From assembly GCF_000621325.1 (NCBI RefSeq), contig NZ_JHYQ01000008.1:1-64000 (forward strand): a stretch of DNA of 64,000 bases. The letters run 5' to 3'. How positions within the stretch are numbered: position 1 is the stretch's first letter; each line of letters opens with the position of its first letter. This DNA is from Thiothrix lacustris DSM 21227 (GTDB taxonomy: Bacteria; Pseudomonadota; Gammaproteobacteria; Thiotrichales; Thiotrichaceae). The notes beneath the pieces were generated by a model. That model saw only the letters and a list, made by a program, of their open reading frames with translations, made no database searches and had not been told where the DNA came from. The position numbers were made by a program, and so were the translations under genes. Positions 1 through 8,823 of the stretch are shown here, in pieces.

Positions 1-1
1 A

Positions 2-898
2 TCCGTTGGCTATAGCGGTAGTGATACCCTGAAATACCGTATCACCGATAAAAATGGCAACACGGCAGAAGCCAGTATTGAGTTAACGGTTCAAGCTGCC
101 AATACTGCTCCCGTAGCAACCGACGACAGCACCAGCACCACCACTAAAGTACCGATTACAATAGATGTGCTGGCCAACGACACGGATGCTGACAATGACG
201 CTCTCAGCATTGCCAGCTTTACGCAAGGTAGCAAAGGCGTTGTCACTCAAAGTGGTGAAACACTGATTTATACGCCCAATGCGGATACGACGGGCAGTGA
301 CACGTTCACCTATACCGCAACAGACTCCGCTGGCCATGAAGCCACCGCGACAGTCACCGTAACCGTCATTGCTGATCCTGAACCCACCACCAAAGACACT
401 GATGGTGATGGTTTAACTGATGCAGAAGAAACCACTCTGGGAACCAATCTCAACAATCCTGACTCTGATGGTGATGGAGTCAATGACAAAGAAGAAGTTG
501 GCTCTAATATTAACCAACCAAAGAACACGGATAGTGACGGCAAAATTGATCCACTTGACGCCGATGATGATGGTGATGGCTTATTAACCCGCAAAGAAAA
601 CTACGCAGGCACACCTCAAACCACCGATACAGACAAGGATGGCATACCAGACTATCTCGACAAAGACGATGACAATGATGGTATTCCCACCGCTGCCGAG
701 CATCCAGATGACAACGCAGATGGAGCACCAGAGGATGCCCTAGATAGTAACAAGAACGGCATACCAGACTATTTAGATGCCACACAAGCAAGCTTAACAA
801 GCATAGCAGTTCCAACGTTGACCCAGTGGGCTCAGGTTCTACTCAGCCTACTGCTAGGTATCGTTGCTTTACGCAAACATATACGCTTGAATAAATAA
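2..898 (+). CDS. C-terminal part of a large surface protein, cadherin-like/TSP3 repeats, IPTL-CTERM tail (5' truncated)
   Basis: The reading frame is open from base 2, so the gene starts upstream of the window. Visible parts in order: two Ig/cadherin-like beta-sandwich units (with SGSDTLKYRITDKNGN and later GSDTFTYTATDSAGH), then an Asp-rich stretch of thrombospondin type 3-like calcium-binding repeats (DTDGDGLTDAEE, DSDGDGVNDKEE, DTDKDGIPDYLD, DDDNDGIP), and finally a sorting tail: VPTLTQWAQ, a hydrophobic helix and a basic end (RKHIRLNK). That tail is the IPTL-CTERM type, known to be recognised by exosortase-like enzymes. The protein is therefore probably exported and processed at the envelope. 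Ligand or adhesion role is unknown. Confidence 0.85.
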   Translation, partial: SVGYSGSDTLKYRITDKNGNTAEASIELTVQAANTAPVATDDSTSTTTKVPITIDVLANDTDADNDALSIASFTQGSKGVVTQSGETLIYTPNADTTGSDTFTYTATDSAGHEATATVTVTVIADPEPTTKDTDGDGLTDAEETTLGTNLNNPDSDGDGVNDKEEVGSNINQPKNTDSDGKIDPLDADDDGDGLLTRKENYAGTPQTTDTDKDGIPDYLDKDDDNDGIPTAAEHPDDNADGAPEDALDSNKNGIPDYLDATQASLTSIAVPTLTQWAQVLLSLLLGIVALRKHIRLNK

Positions 899-901
899 TC
901 C

Positions 902-924
902 CCTTATAAAATAAGGATTTTTTT
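902..924 (+). terminator. Rho-independent terminator after the IPTL-CTERM gene
   Basis: CCTTAT-AAA-ATAAGG hairpin followed by ATTTTTTT, starting 3 bases after the stop codon. The rest of the 330-base gap before the next gene (to 1228) is AT-rich and shows no convincing gene; I could not assign a promoter with good spacing in it. Confidence 0.75.
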
Positions 925-1228
925 AGTAACTTTCAGCCATCAATCTGATCTTTGTCAGGTTGGTGGTTGGTATTTTGTCGTACAAATACAACTTGCACTG
1001 AAAAACACATAAGCATAGCCTTATGCGCTTGTTTCAAACGAACACTCCTTTGGAATGAATAGTAAGGAAATGGGTTATCGAATTTTTTCACACGATTCTA
1101 TAAGGGAATTTGCCGTGCACTTTCCATATATGCCTCCTACAATAAGAGTCAACCCTGTGCTGCACAATAATGGCAAAAGTCAACAGGGATGTGAGTGTGT
1201 TATAACGTGTTAAAGTTGAGGGTTAAAC

Positions 1229-1762
1229 ATGAAATTAATTAAAGGGGCATTTGCCCTAGCCGTACTGTTGACTACATCGCTGACAGCAATTGCTGCTGAA
1301 CAAAAAACGCCAGTACAAAACTTCTCTTTTAAGGATATTGACGGCGCAAGTCATCAATTCTCTGAATACAAAGGCAAGTGGGTCATCGTCAACTATTGGG
1401 CTACCTATTGTGGACCATGTGTCGCTGAGCTACCCGTTTTGAATAGTGTTGCCAAACGTTTCAAAGACAAAGTAGTGATACTGGGAATGGAAGCCGGTGA
1501 AACACCAACCGAAGAACTAAAACAATTTGTAGAACAGAAAAAAATTGCCTATCCAGTCATACCTACTCAAGATAGTACTATGTTTGCACTGGGTTTATTG
1601 TACGGTGTACCAACAACATTTGTTGTCAATCCGAAAGGTGAGATTGAGGGTACACATATGGGAGCCGTGTCTTCTGCTATGTTACAGAATTATTTACGGG
1701 CAGATAACAAGGCAACAGCCTCAAAAGACAAAGATACTCACTGCACATCAGACGTTTGCTAA
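1229..1762 (+). CDS. TlpA/ResA-like periplasmic thioredoxin
   Basis: 177 residues with a cleavable signal peptide (hydrophobic stretch ending in AIAAE near residue 23). The thioredoxin-fold active site CGPC lies in WATYCGPC near residues 57-64, and the cis-proline region GVPTTFVV is present near residue 127. This matches the TlpA/AhpC-TSA-like family of periplasmic thiol-disulfide reductases. The C-terminus has a Lys/Asp-rich tail with two extra cysteines (HCTSDVC), which is unusual and could form a disulfide or bind metal. A GAGGG ribosome-binding site precedes the ATG. No neighbouring cytochrome-maturation genes are present, so the substrate is unknown. Confidence 0.85.
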   Translation: MKLIKGAFALAVLLTTSLTAIAAEQKTPVQNFSFKDIDGASHQFSEYKGKWVIVNYWATYCGPCVAELPVLNSVAKRFKDKVVILGMEAGETPTEELKQFVEQKKIAYPVIPTQDSTMFALGLLYGVPTTFVVNPKGEIEGTHMGAVSSAMLQNYLRADNKATASKDKDTHCTSDVC

Positions 1763-1774
1763 CCTATTATGAAT

Positions 1775-1804
1775 AAAAAGCTCGCTATTTAAAGCGAGCT
1801 TTTT
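1775..1804 (+). terminator. Terminator after the thioredoxin gene
   Basis: AAAAAGCTCGC and GCGAGCTTTTT form an 11-bp stem with loop TATTTAAA, ending in a T run. The symmetric A/T tracts allow it to work for the convergent LysM gene as well. It is followed by about three copies of a 10-base tandem repeat, caaagagaaa (1811-1838). Confidence 0.85.
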
Positions 1805-1810
1805 GGCAAA

Positions 1811-1838
1811 CAAAGAGAAACAAAGAGAAACAAAGAGC
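1811..1838. repeat. Short tandem repeat, 10-base unit x2.8
   Basis: Unit caaagagaaa, two complete copies plus eight bases of a third, sitting between the bidirectional terminator and the stop codon of the LysM lipoprotein gene. Confidence 0.8.
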
Positions 1839-1840
1839 GC

Positions 1841-2560
1841 TTACTTGATCTGCAAACGCTGCCCTGGACTGAGTGAGTAATTAGGTGCTTCCAAATTATT
1901 CAGACGGATAATATCTTTCCAATAAACACCCGTATTACGCATCACCTGAAATACTGTATCACCCTTTTGTACCGTGTAATAACCAGTAGAGGTAGAGGCA
2001 GTTGTAGAGCTAGCTGTGTTGTAGGCTACACTAGGTGTTGATGTTTTTGGCTCAGAATAAATGTAGTAACTACCGCTGTTAGTACCTGCGCTGTTAGTAC
2101 CTGTATTATAGCTAGGAGCAGCCGGTGCAGGCGCTGGCGCACTAGCTGTATACGTATTATTAGGATTTGTATAATCGTAATAAGACGGTTGGGCTGGTGA
2201 AGTATTATAGCCATAGCTATTGGCAACAGGTTGCTGTGGTTGTGCTTGTGGCTGTGCGCTGTAACTACCACCATAACCATACGTTGAAGTATTAGTATTT
2301 GATACCGCAGCACCACCCGTCCCTGCTACACAACCATCACCGTGCTGATGTGCCAATCCTTCTGCTGGTAATGCATGACTATGAGTACGACCACAATGGG
2401 TATGCGTCACTGGTGTCGTTGAACGATTACCAATCGTTCCTGAAGTTGTTGCTTGTGTATTGGTTCCGTTGTAACCAGCATAATACGGACTTGGGGCGCA
2501 AGCGGCTGCCGTCAATGCTAGCAAGGAAGTGGCAGCAGCCACTTTAAGTTGTCTATCCAT
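1841..2560 (-). CDS. LysM-domain lipoprotein with a His/Cys motif
   Basis: 239 residues. The N-terminus is a lipoprotein signal with lipobox LTAAAC (Cys about residue 21). Next comes a His/Cys motif (HTHCGRTHSHALP then HQHGDGC, about residues 53-78) that could bind a metal ion; this is inference. The middle is low-complexity, rich in Tyr, Asn, Thr, Gln and Pro-Ala. The C-terminal 45 residues are a LysM peptidoglycan-binding domain (YYTVQKGDTVFQVMRNTG to SLSPGQRLQIK). It is likely anchored in the outer membrane and bound to the cell wall. No partner genes suggest a more specific role. Confidence 0.8.
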   Translation of the reverse strand: MDRQLKVAAATSLLALTAAACAPSPYYAGYNGTNTQATTSGTIGNRSTTPVTHTHCGRTHSHALPAEGLAHQHGDGCVAGTGGAAVSNTNTSTYGYGGSYSAQPQAQPQQPVANSYGYNTSPAQPSYYDYTNPNNTYTASAPAPAPAAPSYNTGTNSAGTNSGSYYIYSEPKTSTPSVAYNTASSTTASTSTGYYTVQKGDTVFQVMRNTGVYWKDIIRLNNLEAPNYSLSPGQRLQIK

Positions 2561-2691
2561 GATAGTGACACCTTCTGTTATTTAGGGTTCAGGGATGTGA
2601 AAATACTCACATAATTCTTGAATAACTTTGGAATATATACCAAATTTAAGAAAATATTTCTCAATATTCCAATCATGTGTGTATTCATTAG

Positions 2692-3366
2692 CTAATTTTC
2701 ATTAATCATAGGCACGAACTGTACAGCCTCATACTCGACAGTTATATAGTTTTCAGCACTCTTTCGCGTGATGATCTGCAACACCTGCATCAGGCCTTGC
2801 TTACCAACAGGAATAATCAAACGCCCACCTAAGGCAAGCTGTTCTAACAATGCGGGAGGGATTTTTTCAGGGGCAGCCGTGACGATAATGGCATCGAAAG
2901 GTGCTTCTTTTACCAAGCCATCACTACCGTTACTAAGGTAAGTGTGAATATTACGATAACCCAAGGTATACAGTAATTCTCGGGTAGCATGGAACAACGG
3001 CTCGATACGCTCCACAGTGAATACCTTATCAACCAAAGGCGACAACACAGCCGCTTGATAGCCAGACCCCGTGCCTACCTCCAGCACTTTACGAGGTGGA
3101 CTATCACCCATCATCAATAATTCAGTCATATACGCAACGATGTAAGGCTGAGAAATGGTTTGACCATACCCAATCGGCAACGCCGTATCTTCATAAGCAC
3201 GACTTGCCAAAGCCTCATCGACGAATAAGTGCCGGGGTGTTCGACTCATGACAAACAACAATGTCTCATGTGTAATACCCGCCGCACGCAAGCGCTCAAC
3301 CAAGCGGTTGCGTGTACGTTGCGATGTCATGCCAATGCCTTGAGTATCAAGCTTACGTGGAGACAT
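2692..3366 (-). CDS. pcm: Protein-L-isoaspartate O-methyltransferase
   Basis: 224 residues, the normal length for PCMT. It repairs isoaspartyl residues using S-adenosylmethionine. The SAM-binding motif VLEVGTGSGYQAAVL is near residue 90, the family block LPIGYGQTISQPYIV is near residue 65, and FDAIIVTAAPEKIP is post-I motif material. It overlaps the end of surE by 14 bases on the same strand, the classical surE-pcm arrangement of gammaproteobacteria, so the two are co-transcribed. Confidence 0.95.
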   Translation of the reverse strand: MSPRKLDTQGIGMTSQRTRNRLVERLRAAGITHETLLFVMSRTPRHLFVDEALASRAYEDTALPIGYGQTISQPYIVAYMTELLMMGDSPPRKVLEVGTGSGYQAAVLSPLVDKVFTVERIEPLFHATRELLYTLGYRNIHTYLSNGSDGLVKEAPFDAIIVTAAPEKIPPALLEQLALGGRLIIPVGKQGLMQVLQIITRKSAENYITVEYEAVQFVPMINEN

Positions 3367-4117
3367 GACAAGCTTCCAACCAAAGGGCGGTATCGACCAA
3401 TGCCCGATGACGCGTCAAGTCTGCATGAATCGGCGTAATCGACACATAACCTTCCTGCACAGCATGAAAATCGGTACCTTCGCCAGCATCTGCGGCATCA
3501 CCGGGAGGGCCTATCCAGAAAATTTCCCGACCCCGAGGATCTGTCGTACGAACCACCGGCTCAGAGCGGTGACGATTACCCAAACGCGTCACACAAAACC
3601 CTTTCAACTGATCCCACGGCACGTCGGGAACATTAATATTGAGAATCATATGGCTTGTATCGGGGTAAGCATTAACATGCGGTAACAAGTACAGCACCAC
3701 CTTTGCAGCTGTATCAAAGTGCACTAACGGCGCATGATCACGCGCCACCAGCGATACCGCGAGGGCAGGATATCCCAAGAAACGCCCCTCCATCGCCGCT
3801 GCTACTGTGCCCGAATACAGTACATCATCCCCCATATTAGCCCCGGCATTGATACCAGAAATCACCATATCAGGATCATTCGCATACAATCCTAAACCAA
3901 GATGCACACAATCTGTTGGGGTTCCATTAACACTGTAGACCTGCTCCTCGTGCTGCGTCAGCCGTAAAGGATTACGCAATGTCAGCGAATTACTCGCACC
4001 ACTACAATCCTGATCGGGTGCAACTGTGATAACATTAGCAACTGTTATCAAAGCCTCTCGTAAACGGTTAATACCTGGAGCGTTGACGCCATCATCATTA
4101 CTGAGCAGTATATCCAT
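3353..4117 (-). CDS. surE: 5'/3'-nucleotidase SurE
   Basis: 254 residues from the ATG giving MDILLSNDDGVNAPG, the canonical SurE N-terminus with the metal-binding Asp-Asp pair. Other family landmarks are VAPDQDCSGASNSLT, NGTPTDCVHLGL and VISGINAGANMGDDVLYSGTVAAAMEG. An in-frame upstream ATG would add 21 residues, but the family N-terminus argues for this start. The start codon overlaps, on the opposite strand, the start of the Smr gene: both ATGs share the CATG at 4115-4118. Confidence 0.93.
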   Translation of the reverse strand: MDILLSNDDGVNAPGINRLREALITVANVITVAPDQDCSGASNSLTLRNPLRLTQHEEQVYSVNGTPTDCVHLGLGLYANDPDMVISGINAGANMGDDVLYSGTVAAAMEGRFLGYPALAVSLVARDHAPLVHFDTAAKVVLYLLPHVNAYPDTSHMILNINVPDVPWDQLKGFCVTRLGNRHRSEPVVRTTDPRGREIFWIGPPGDAADAGEGTDFHAVQEGYVSITPIHADLTRHRALVDTALWLEACHVST

Positions 4118-4640
4118 GAGTACTGAAGAGTTTTCCTTGTTCCGTGAATCCATGTCCGATGTGAAGCCACTACGGCACAAACATCATGTCGTACATCATA
4201 GCGTAAAACCGCCAGCCATACCCATCAAGACCCTCGAAGACGAGCGACAAGTACTACGAGATATGCTTTCTGATGCTTATGATCCGGTGGAGCTTCAACC
4301 CGGTGATATGCTGAGTTACTACCTCCCCGGTTTGCAAACAAGAATTGTGCGCAAACTACGTTCAGGTCATTACCGCATAGCCAGTGAACTCGACCTGCAC
4401 GGGCTGAATGCACGAGATGCCAAACAACAACTACTGCAATTTTTGCACGACGCTCACCCCGGCCAAGGGGAATGTGTACGGATTATTCACGGCAAAGGCA
4501 ATCGTTCCAGCCACAAAGGCCCGGTCATTAAAACAAAAATCAATAATTGGTTACGCCAACACGAACGAATTCTCGCATTTCACTCCGCTCGTCCAGTAGA
4601 TGGCGGAACGGGTGCAATTTACGTCTTGTTACGTCGCTAA
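4116..4640 (+). CDS. Smr-domain protein (SmrA/YdaL-like)
   Basis: 174 residues. The N-terminus (MSTEEFSLFRESMSDVKPL) resembles that of E. coli YdaL, which supports the start at 4116 over the longer upstream frame. The C-terminal Smr domain has ELDLHGLNARDA (the LDLHG motif, about residue 92) and IIHGKG (HGxG motif). Small MutS-related domains bind or nick nucleic acid; the cellular role of the stand-alone family is related to DNA/RNA transactions but not settled. It is divergent from surE with overlapping start codons, so each promoter must lie inside the other gene's coding sequence. Confidence 0.85.
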   Translation: MSTEEFSLFRESMSDVKPLRHKHHVVHHSVKPPAIPIKTLEDERQVLRDMLSDAYDPVELQPGDMLSYYLPGLQTRIVRKLRSGHYRIASELDLHGLNARDAKQQLLQFLHDAHPGQGECVRIIHGKGNRSSHKGPVIKTKINNWLRQHERILAFHSARPVDGGTGAIYVLLRR

Positions 4641-4699
4641 ACGAACCTGAATAGTTTATGATTATGGGTAAATTCCGGGCACATAAAAGATAGTGAGAC

Positions 4700-6802
4700 A
4701 TGACAATGAATATTTTATGGACAATAATACCCCTGTTGTTCGTCAATAGTGCAAACGCCACTGAAACGCTATGGCAAGACCAGAAAACACGTAGCACTGA
4801 TGATACATCCAATACCACGCCACTACAGAACTACCGATTACTCGGCTTAGATGAAGCGCAACTCCAAACACAATTAGCACAAGCTGCCCTTCCCAATACA
4901 CAAGCCCGTAGTGAACAATCAACCTTAAGCTTACCCTTACCTGATGGTGGTTTTGCCAGCGTTACCGCTACCCCCAGCGAAACCCTCGCCCCCGAGATCG
5001 CAGCAGAACATCCAGATATTCAAACCTGGAAAGTCGTCGGAACTGATGGCAAAGTCATTAGTGGTGTGATTGATTTCACCCCACAAGGCTTCCATGCCAT
5101 GTTGGATATGGCAAATGGTGACACCCTATTCATTGAGCCAAAAGCCAATGACGCTTCACGTGACTATGTCAGCTTCCGCAAAAGCGCTAATCGTGAAGCA
5201 TTCAACCAAAGCGGTTGGTCTTGTGCTAGCCAACATAGCCAAAGCACTTCACAGCCTAGTTTTAGCAGTACACTCGCAACCAATACGGCTGCTCGTAGCC
5301 TTGCTGCAAGAACCGGTGAGACTATACGGACTTACCGTATTGCCATCGCAGCAACCGCTGAATACACTAGCTATCAGGGTGGACAAGATGCCGCTTATAG
5401 CGCCATTGTCACCGCAGTCAACCGCATCAATCAGATTTACGAACGTGATTTAGCCATACGTTTGATCTTGGTTAGCAACACGAATTTGGTCTTCACCAAC
5501 GCCACAACCGACCCTTACCACAACAGCAGCTCCTCGCTCATGCTGACTGAAAACACCACAACACTCAACAGCATCATTGGCAGCGCTAACTACGATATCG
5601 GGCACGTCTTAGCCACCAATAATGGCGGACTAGCAAGCTCCTCTACTGCTTGTGGCACATACAAAGCACAAGGTGCGACTGGCCTCGCTGCCCCAAAAGG
5701 TGATGCATTCATCATCGACTACGTTGCACATGAAATAGGCCACCAATTAGGCGCGAGCCACACCTTCAATAGTCTCATTGGCTCCTGTGGCGGTAGCAAC
5801 CGCGAAAAGCTGAGTGCTTTTGAGCCGGGCAGCGGTAGCACCATCATGTCCTATACGGGGTTATGCGGTAGCGACAACCTTCAAGCAAATAGCGATAGCA
5901 TGATGCACTCCACGTCTATCCAGCAAATACAGGATTACCTCGTCAATGGTGCAGGAGCCAGTTGCGCGGGTAGCATTAGTCCAACTAACACCAGTCCAAT
6001 AGCAGACGCTGGCAGTAATTACACCATTCCCGCTAGCACCCCTTTCACGCTGGTAGGCGCGGGGCTGGATAGCGATGGCAACACACTCACGTACTCATGG
6101 GAACAGATAGACGCCGGTAGCTCATCAAATGTGAATGTGGATACGACCGACAACGCGTTGATTCGCGCCCATTTACCAATGACCACGCCACTACGCACGA
6201 TTCCACAATTGTCAGATTTAACTGGAGGCGTCCAATCTGCGGGTGAAGCATTACCTGTCAACGACCGTGCCCTAAATTTCCGTCTCACAGTAAGAGATGG
6301 CTTAGGCGGCACAGACTATAAAGACATGAAAGTCACTGTCAGCAACACGGGCAGCGCTTTTGCTATCACAGAACCTAGCAGCACAGCACTCGTAGCAGGC
6401 AGCGTACAAAATGTACAATGGACTGTTGCAGGAACTGATCTTTCCCCCATCAACTGTAGTGCGGTTGACATCGCCTCTAGCACAGACGATGGCAATACCT
6501 TCACAACCCTATTAAGTAAAGCCCCCAATAATGGCAGTGCCACCGTCACCTTACCGAACAACCTTGGTAGTAAAACCTACTTACGCGTCAAATGCAGCGA
6601 TAATATTTTCTTTGCCCTATCAGCAACCACGCCTGCACAAGCAAAAAATGGCGGCACGGGCAGCAGTACCACTAGTGCTAATGCCAGCGTTACCGACAGC
6701 AGCACCAGTTCAAGCTCTGGTGGTGGTTCTATGCCACTTGAATGGGCACTATTCGCAGGCATCTATGCCCTGTTACGCCGCCGGAAAGGAATCCAAAGAT
6801 GA
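4700..6802 (+). CDS. Secreted reprolysin-like zinc metalloprotease with GlyGly-CTERM-like tail
   Basis: 700 residues. A short signal peptide (to about NSANA) is followed by a propeptide-like region with TLFIEPKANDASRDYVSFRK. The catalytic domain carries the zinc motif HEIGHQLGASH with ligands about His344, His348 and His354, the Glu345 base, and the Met-turn SIMSYTGLCG. This is the M12/reprolysin metzincin signature. C-terminal PKD-like and beta domains follow, then a Ser-Gly linker (SSSSSGGGS), a hydrophobic helix and RRRKGIQR, resembling a GlyGly-CTERM anchor processed by rhombosortase. The stop overlaps the next start by 4 bases (ATGA), so the two genes are translationally coupled. Confidence 0.88.
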   Translation: MTMNILWTIIPLLFVNSANATETLWQDQKTRSTDDTSNTTPLQNYRLLGLDEAQLQTQLAQAALPNTQARSEQSTLSLPLPDGGFASVTATPSETLAPEIAAEHPDIQTWKVVGTDGKVISGVIDFTPQGFHAMLDMANGDTLFIEPKANDASRDYVSFRKSANREAFNQSGWSCASQHSQSTSQPSFSSTLATNTAARSLAARTGETIRTYRIAIAATAEYTSYQGGQDAAYSAIVTAVNRINQIYERDLAIRLILVSNTNLVFTNATTDPYHNSSSSLMLTENTTTLNSIIGSANYDIGHVLATNNGGLASSSTACGTYKAQGATGLAAPKGDAFIIDYVAHEIGHQLGASHTFNSLIGSCGGSNREKLSAFEPGSGSTIMSYTGLCGSDNLQANSDSMMHSTSIQQIQDYLVNGAGASCAGSISPTNTSPIADAGSNYTIPASTPFTLVGAGLDSDGNTLTYSWEQIDAGSSSNVNVDTTDNALIRAHLPMTTPLRTIPQLSDLTGGVQSAGEALPVNDRALNFRLTVRDGLGGTDYKDMKVTVSNTGSAFAITEPSSTALVAGSVQNVQWTVAGTDLSPINCSAVDIASSTDDGNTFTTLLSKAPNNGSATVTLPNNLGSKTYLRVKCSDNIFFALSATTPAQAKNGGTGSSTTSANASVTDSSTSSSSGGGSMPLEWALFAGIYALLRRRKGIQR

Positions 6803-7227
6803 AACACACCTTATTAGCACTACTCTGCGCCACTGGTCTGACAGCCTGTCATGAAACGGTTGCCACGGATACCGGCAGCAGCAATAACGGCGGTGGTATT
6901 CACATTCCCTCCGCCGCAGAAATCAGCAAAGGCAAAGAACAGCACTACGCCGAGCAACTGCCCATTCTGCAAGCCCGCAACCCGGAAGCCGAGGCAAGAG
7001 CCTCCATCCGCCAAGGCAAGCGTTATTTCCTGTGTAATGCCGGGCGTGGCAGCAGCGTTCCCGGCGTTGATCCAACGGTCTTCGCCAGCCTAAAAGGCAA
7101 TTGCCCGACCGAATGTCTGGATGGGGTAACGGATGCGCTGTACGGCGAAAACCACCGGCGTTACCTGGCCGTAGCGCTGGACTATTCCGCGAAGTGGAAC
7201 AAGGTCATGCTGGACGCTTGCCGCTAA
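6799..7227 (+). CDS. Small lipoprotein coupled to the metalloprotease
   Basis: 142 residues starting at the ATG that overlaps the metalloprotease stop; a longer frame starting at 6742 lies inside the protease and is unlikely. MKHTLLALLCATGLTAC is a clear lipoprotein signal with lipobox LTAC (Cys about residue 17). The mature part is soluble and has three further cysteines in FLCNAGRGSS, GNCPTECL and LDACR. I do not recognise the family. Base composition shifts to higher GC within this gene. It ends in a 4-base convergent overlap with ald. Confidence 0.65.
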   Translation: MKHTLLALLCATGLTACHETVATDTGSSNNGGGIHIPSAAEISKGKEQHYAEQLPILQARNPEAEARASIRQGKRYFLCNAGRGSSVPGVDPTVFASLKGNCPTECLDGVTDALYGENHRRYLAVALDYSAKWNKVMLDACR

Positions 7228-8210
7228 CCCCGGTCAAGCACTTCAGGCAGATAGTGCACCACCATTGCACTCAAGGCACGCGAAGCGGTTTGCGGCACAA
7301 CTCCCGGCATGTTTGCCACGCAATAAGGCAAGCGCCCTTCCACCGCAAACACCGGGTCAGCGTGGGTGGTGGGTCGTGAAGTCTCGAAACAACCACCCTC
7401 GTCGATGGCCACATCGACCAGCACCCTGCCCGGCCGCAGCAAATCCAGATCAGCACGCGAAATGACTTTGGGTGCAGCCTTGCCGGGAATCAACACCGCA
7501 CCCACCACCAGATCAGCATCCGGCAAATGACGCCGGATCACCTCTGCCGAGGCCAACGCGGTTTCCACCCGAAACCCCAGCAAAGACTGAATGCGCTGCA
7601 ACGCCGCCCGGTTACGGTCAAGCACCACCACGCGTGCGCCCATACCAACCGCCATGAGTGCCGCTTGCGACCCCACATTGCCTGCGCCGATGATCAGCAC
7701 CTTGCCCGGTTCTACGCCCGGAATGCCGCCGAGCAAGATACCTGCGCCGCCTTGCGCCCGTTCCAGCCAATGCGCCCCCGCCTGTATCGCCAGTCGCCCA
7801 GCAATTTCAGACATGGGCGCCAGCAAGGGCAAACCGCCCAGCGCATCACGCACCTGTTCAAACGGGATGTAGCGCGTACCTTGGGTATTGAGGAAATCTT
7901 CCAGCGCCGGATTCGCGGCCAGATGCAGGAAACAAAACAGGGTATGATCAGCGCGGATCAGCGCATATTCTTCCGGCTGCGGTTCTTTCACCTTGATAAC
8001 CAGTTCAGCAAACTGGTAAACCGACTGCGCATCCGGCAAGCCTTGCGCCCCCGCCTGCGTATAGTCGCTGTCGCTGAAACCCGCACCCTCCCCCGCGCCA
8101 CATTGCACAGCAAGCGTGTGACCTTGCCGCACCAGTTCCGCCACCGCATCCGGTGTCAACGCAACCCGGTACTCGTTATTTTTGATTTCCTTGGGAATGC
8201 CGATACGCAT
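7224..8210 (-). CDS. ald: Alanine dehydrogenase, short C-terminus
   Basis: Catalyses NAD-dependent oxidative deamination of L-alanine to pyruvate. The N-terminus [20 protein letters not shown], the pyruvate-contacting Lys in VIKVKEP and the catalytic His in FCFLHLAA are all present, and the Rossmann motif is IIGAGNVGSQAA. The family is usually about 370 residues; this one is 328 and stops soon after the conserved MPGVVPQTASRALS, so the last helices (about 40 residues) are missing. The 3' end overlaps the convergent lipoprotein gene by 4 bases. Active-site residues are intact, so it may still be functional. Confidence 0.88.
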   Translation of the reverse strand: MRIGIPKEIKNNEYRVALTPDAVAELVRQGHTLAVQCGAGEGAGFSDSDYTQAGAQGLPDAQSVYQFAELVIKVKEPQPEEYALIRADHTLFCFLHLAANPALEDFLNTQGTRYIPFEQVRDALGGLPLLAPMSEIAGRLAIQAGAHWLERAQGGAGILLGGIPGVEPGKVLIIGAGNVGSQAALMAVGMGARVVVLDRNRAALQRIQSLLGFRVETALASAEVIRRHLPDADLVVGAVLIPGKAAPKVISRADLDLLRPGRVLVDVAIDEGGCFETSRPTTHADPVFAVEGRLPYCVANMPGVVPQTASRALSAMVVHYLPEVLDRG

Positions 8211-8823
8211 GGTGAGCCTCTTTCCTGAGTTTCCCCCATACTAGCAAGCCAGCAAAGCTCAACACCAGCGCCCCCACATACACCATGCCAAAGCGAAAGA
8301 AATACGCCAGCGGAAACAACTGGATCAGCGGGCTATCATCCGGGAAGACCCACGTCCCCTCCGGGAACAACAGCGTGTGCAGGAAAATAAACAGCGGCAC
8401 AAACCCGCCCAACAGCATCACTACCCCCGGCAATAAGATAGCCGCCAACCCCAAATACCCCGTGCGCACTAACACCCGGCCTTGAGCAAACCGCCGCTGC
8501 AACCCCAGCAATAACACGCTGGCAGCCAACACCCCGTAAAACAGGTAGCTAATCTGGGCAAACAACTGACGCACATCCAACAAGTGATAGCGCTCAACAA
8601 AATTGAGGTAGGTGACTTCCAGCACACCATCGGTCACACCGCCCAGCAAATACGCCACGATTTCCTGCCGCTGTGGCACAGCCTCCGGCAACCAGCGGTA
8701 CAGCGTCAACAGCGCTTCCCAAACACCCAAAAAAATGGCAAGCATCAAAACGATGCTTGCCATCCATGTCAGCACATTGGTGACAACGCCTGCTTTAGAC
8801 AAGCGTGCGCACACCGTTCGCAC
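8176..8823 (-). CDS. DUF1461-family integral membrane protein
   Basis: 215 residues with about five hydrophobic helices (about residues 16-38, 87-108, 122-150, 175-203). The segment [23 protein letters not shown] is typical of DUF1461/TIGR01906 membrane proteins as I remember them. Function unknown. It overlaps the end of rpiA (29 bases) upstream and the start of ald (35 bases) downstream, so rpiA, this gene and ald form a tight leftward operon. A later Met near residue 21 is an alternative start. Confidence 0.7.
   Translation of the reverse strand: MRTVCARLSKAGVVTNVLTWMASIVLMLAIFLGVWEALLTLYRWLPEAVPQRQEIVAYLLGGVTDGVLEVTYLNFVERYHLLDVRQLFAQISYLFYGVLAASVLLLGLQRRFAQGRVLVRTGYLGLAAILLPGVVMLLGGFVPLFIFLHTLLFPEGTWVFPDDSPLIQLFPLAYFFRFGMVYVGALVLSFAGLLVWGKLRKEAHHAYRHSQGNQK

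Noticed and set aside
1545-1772. 75-residue frame inside the thioredoxin gene
   Set aside because: Out-of-frame shadow of the TlpA-like gene.
1811-1838. CRISPR-like array
   Set aside because: Only three direct 10-base units with no spacers. No CRISPR array was seen anywhere in the window.
7527-8228. Long plus-strand open frame antisense to ald
   Set aside because: High-GC shadow of ald; amino acid make-up (His/Arg/Pro-rich) and no family features.
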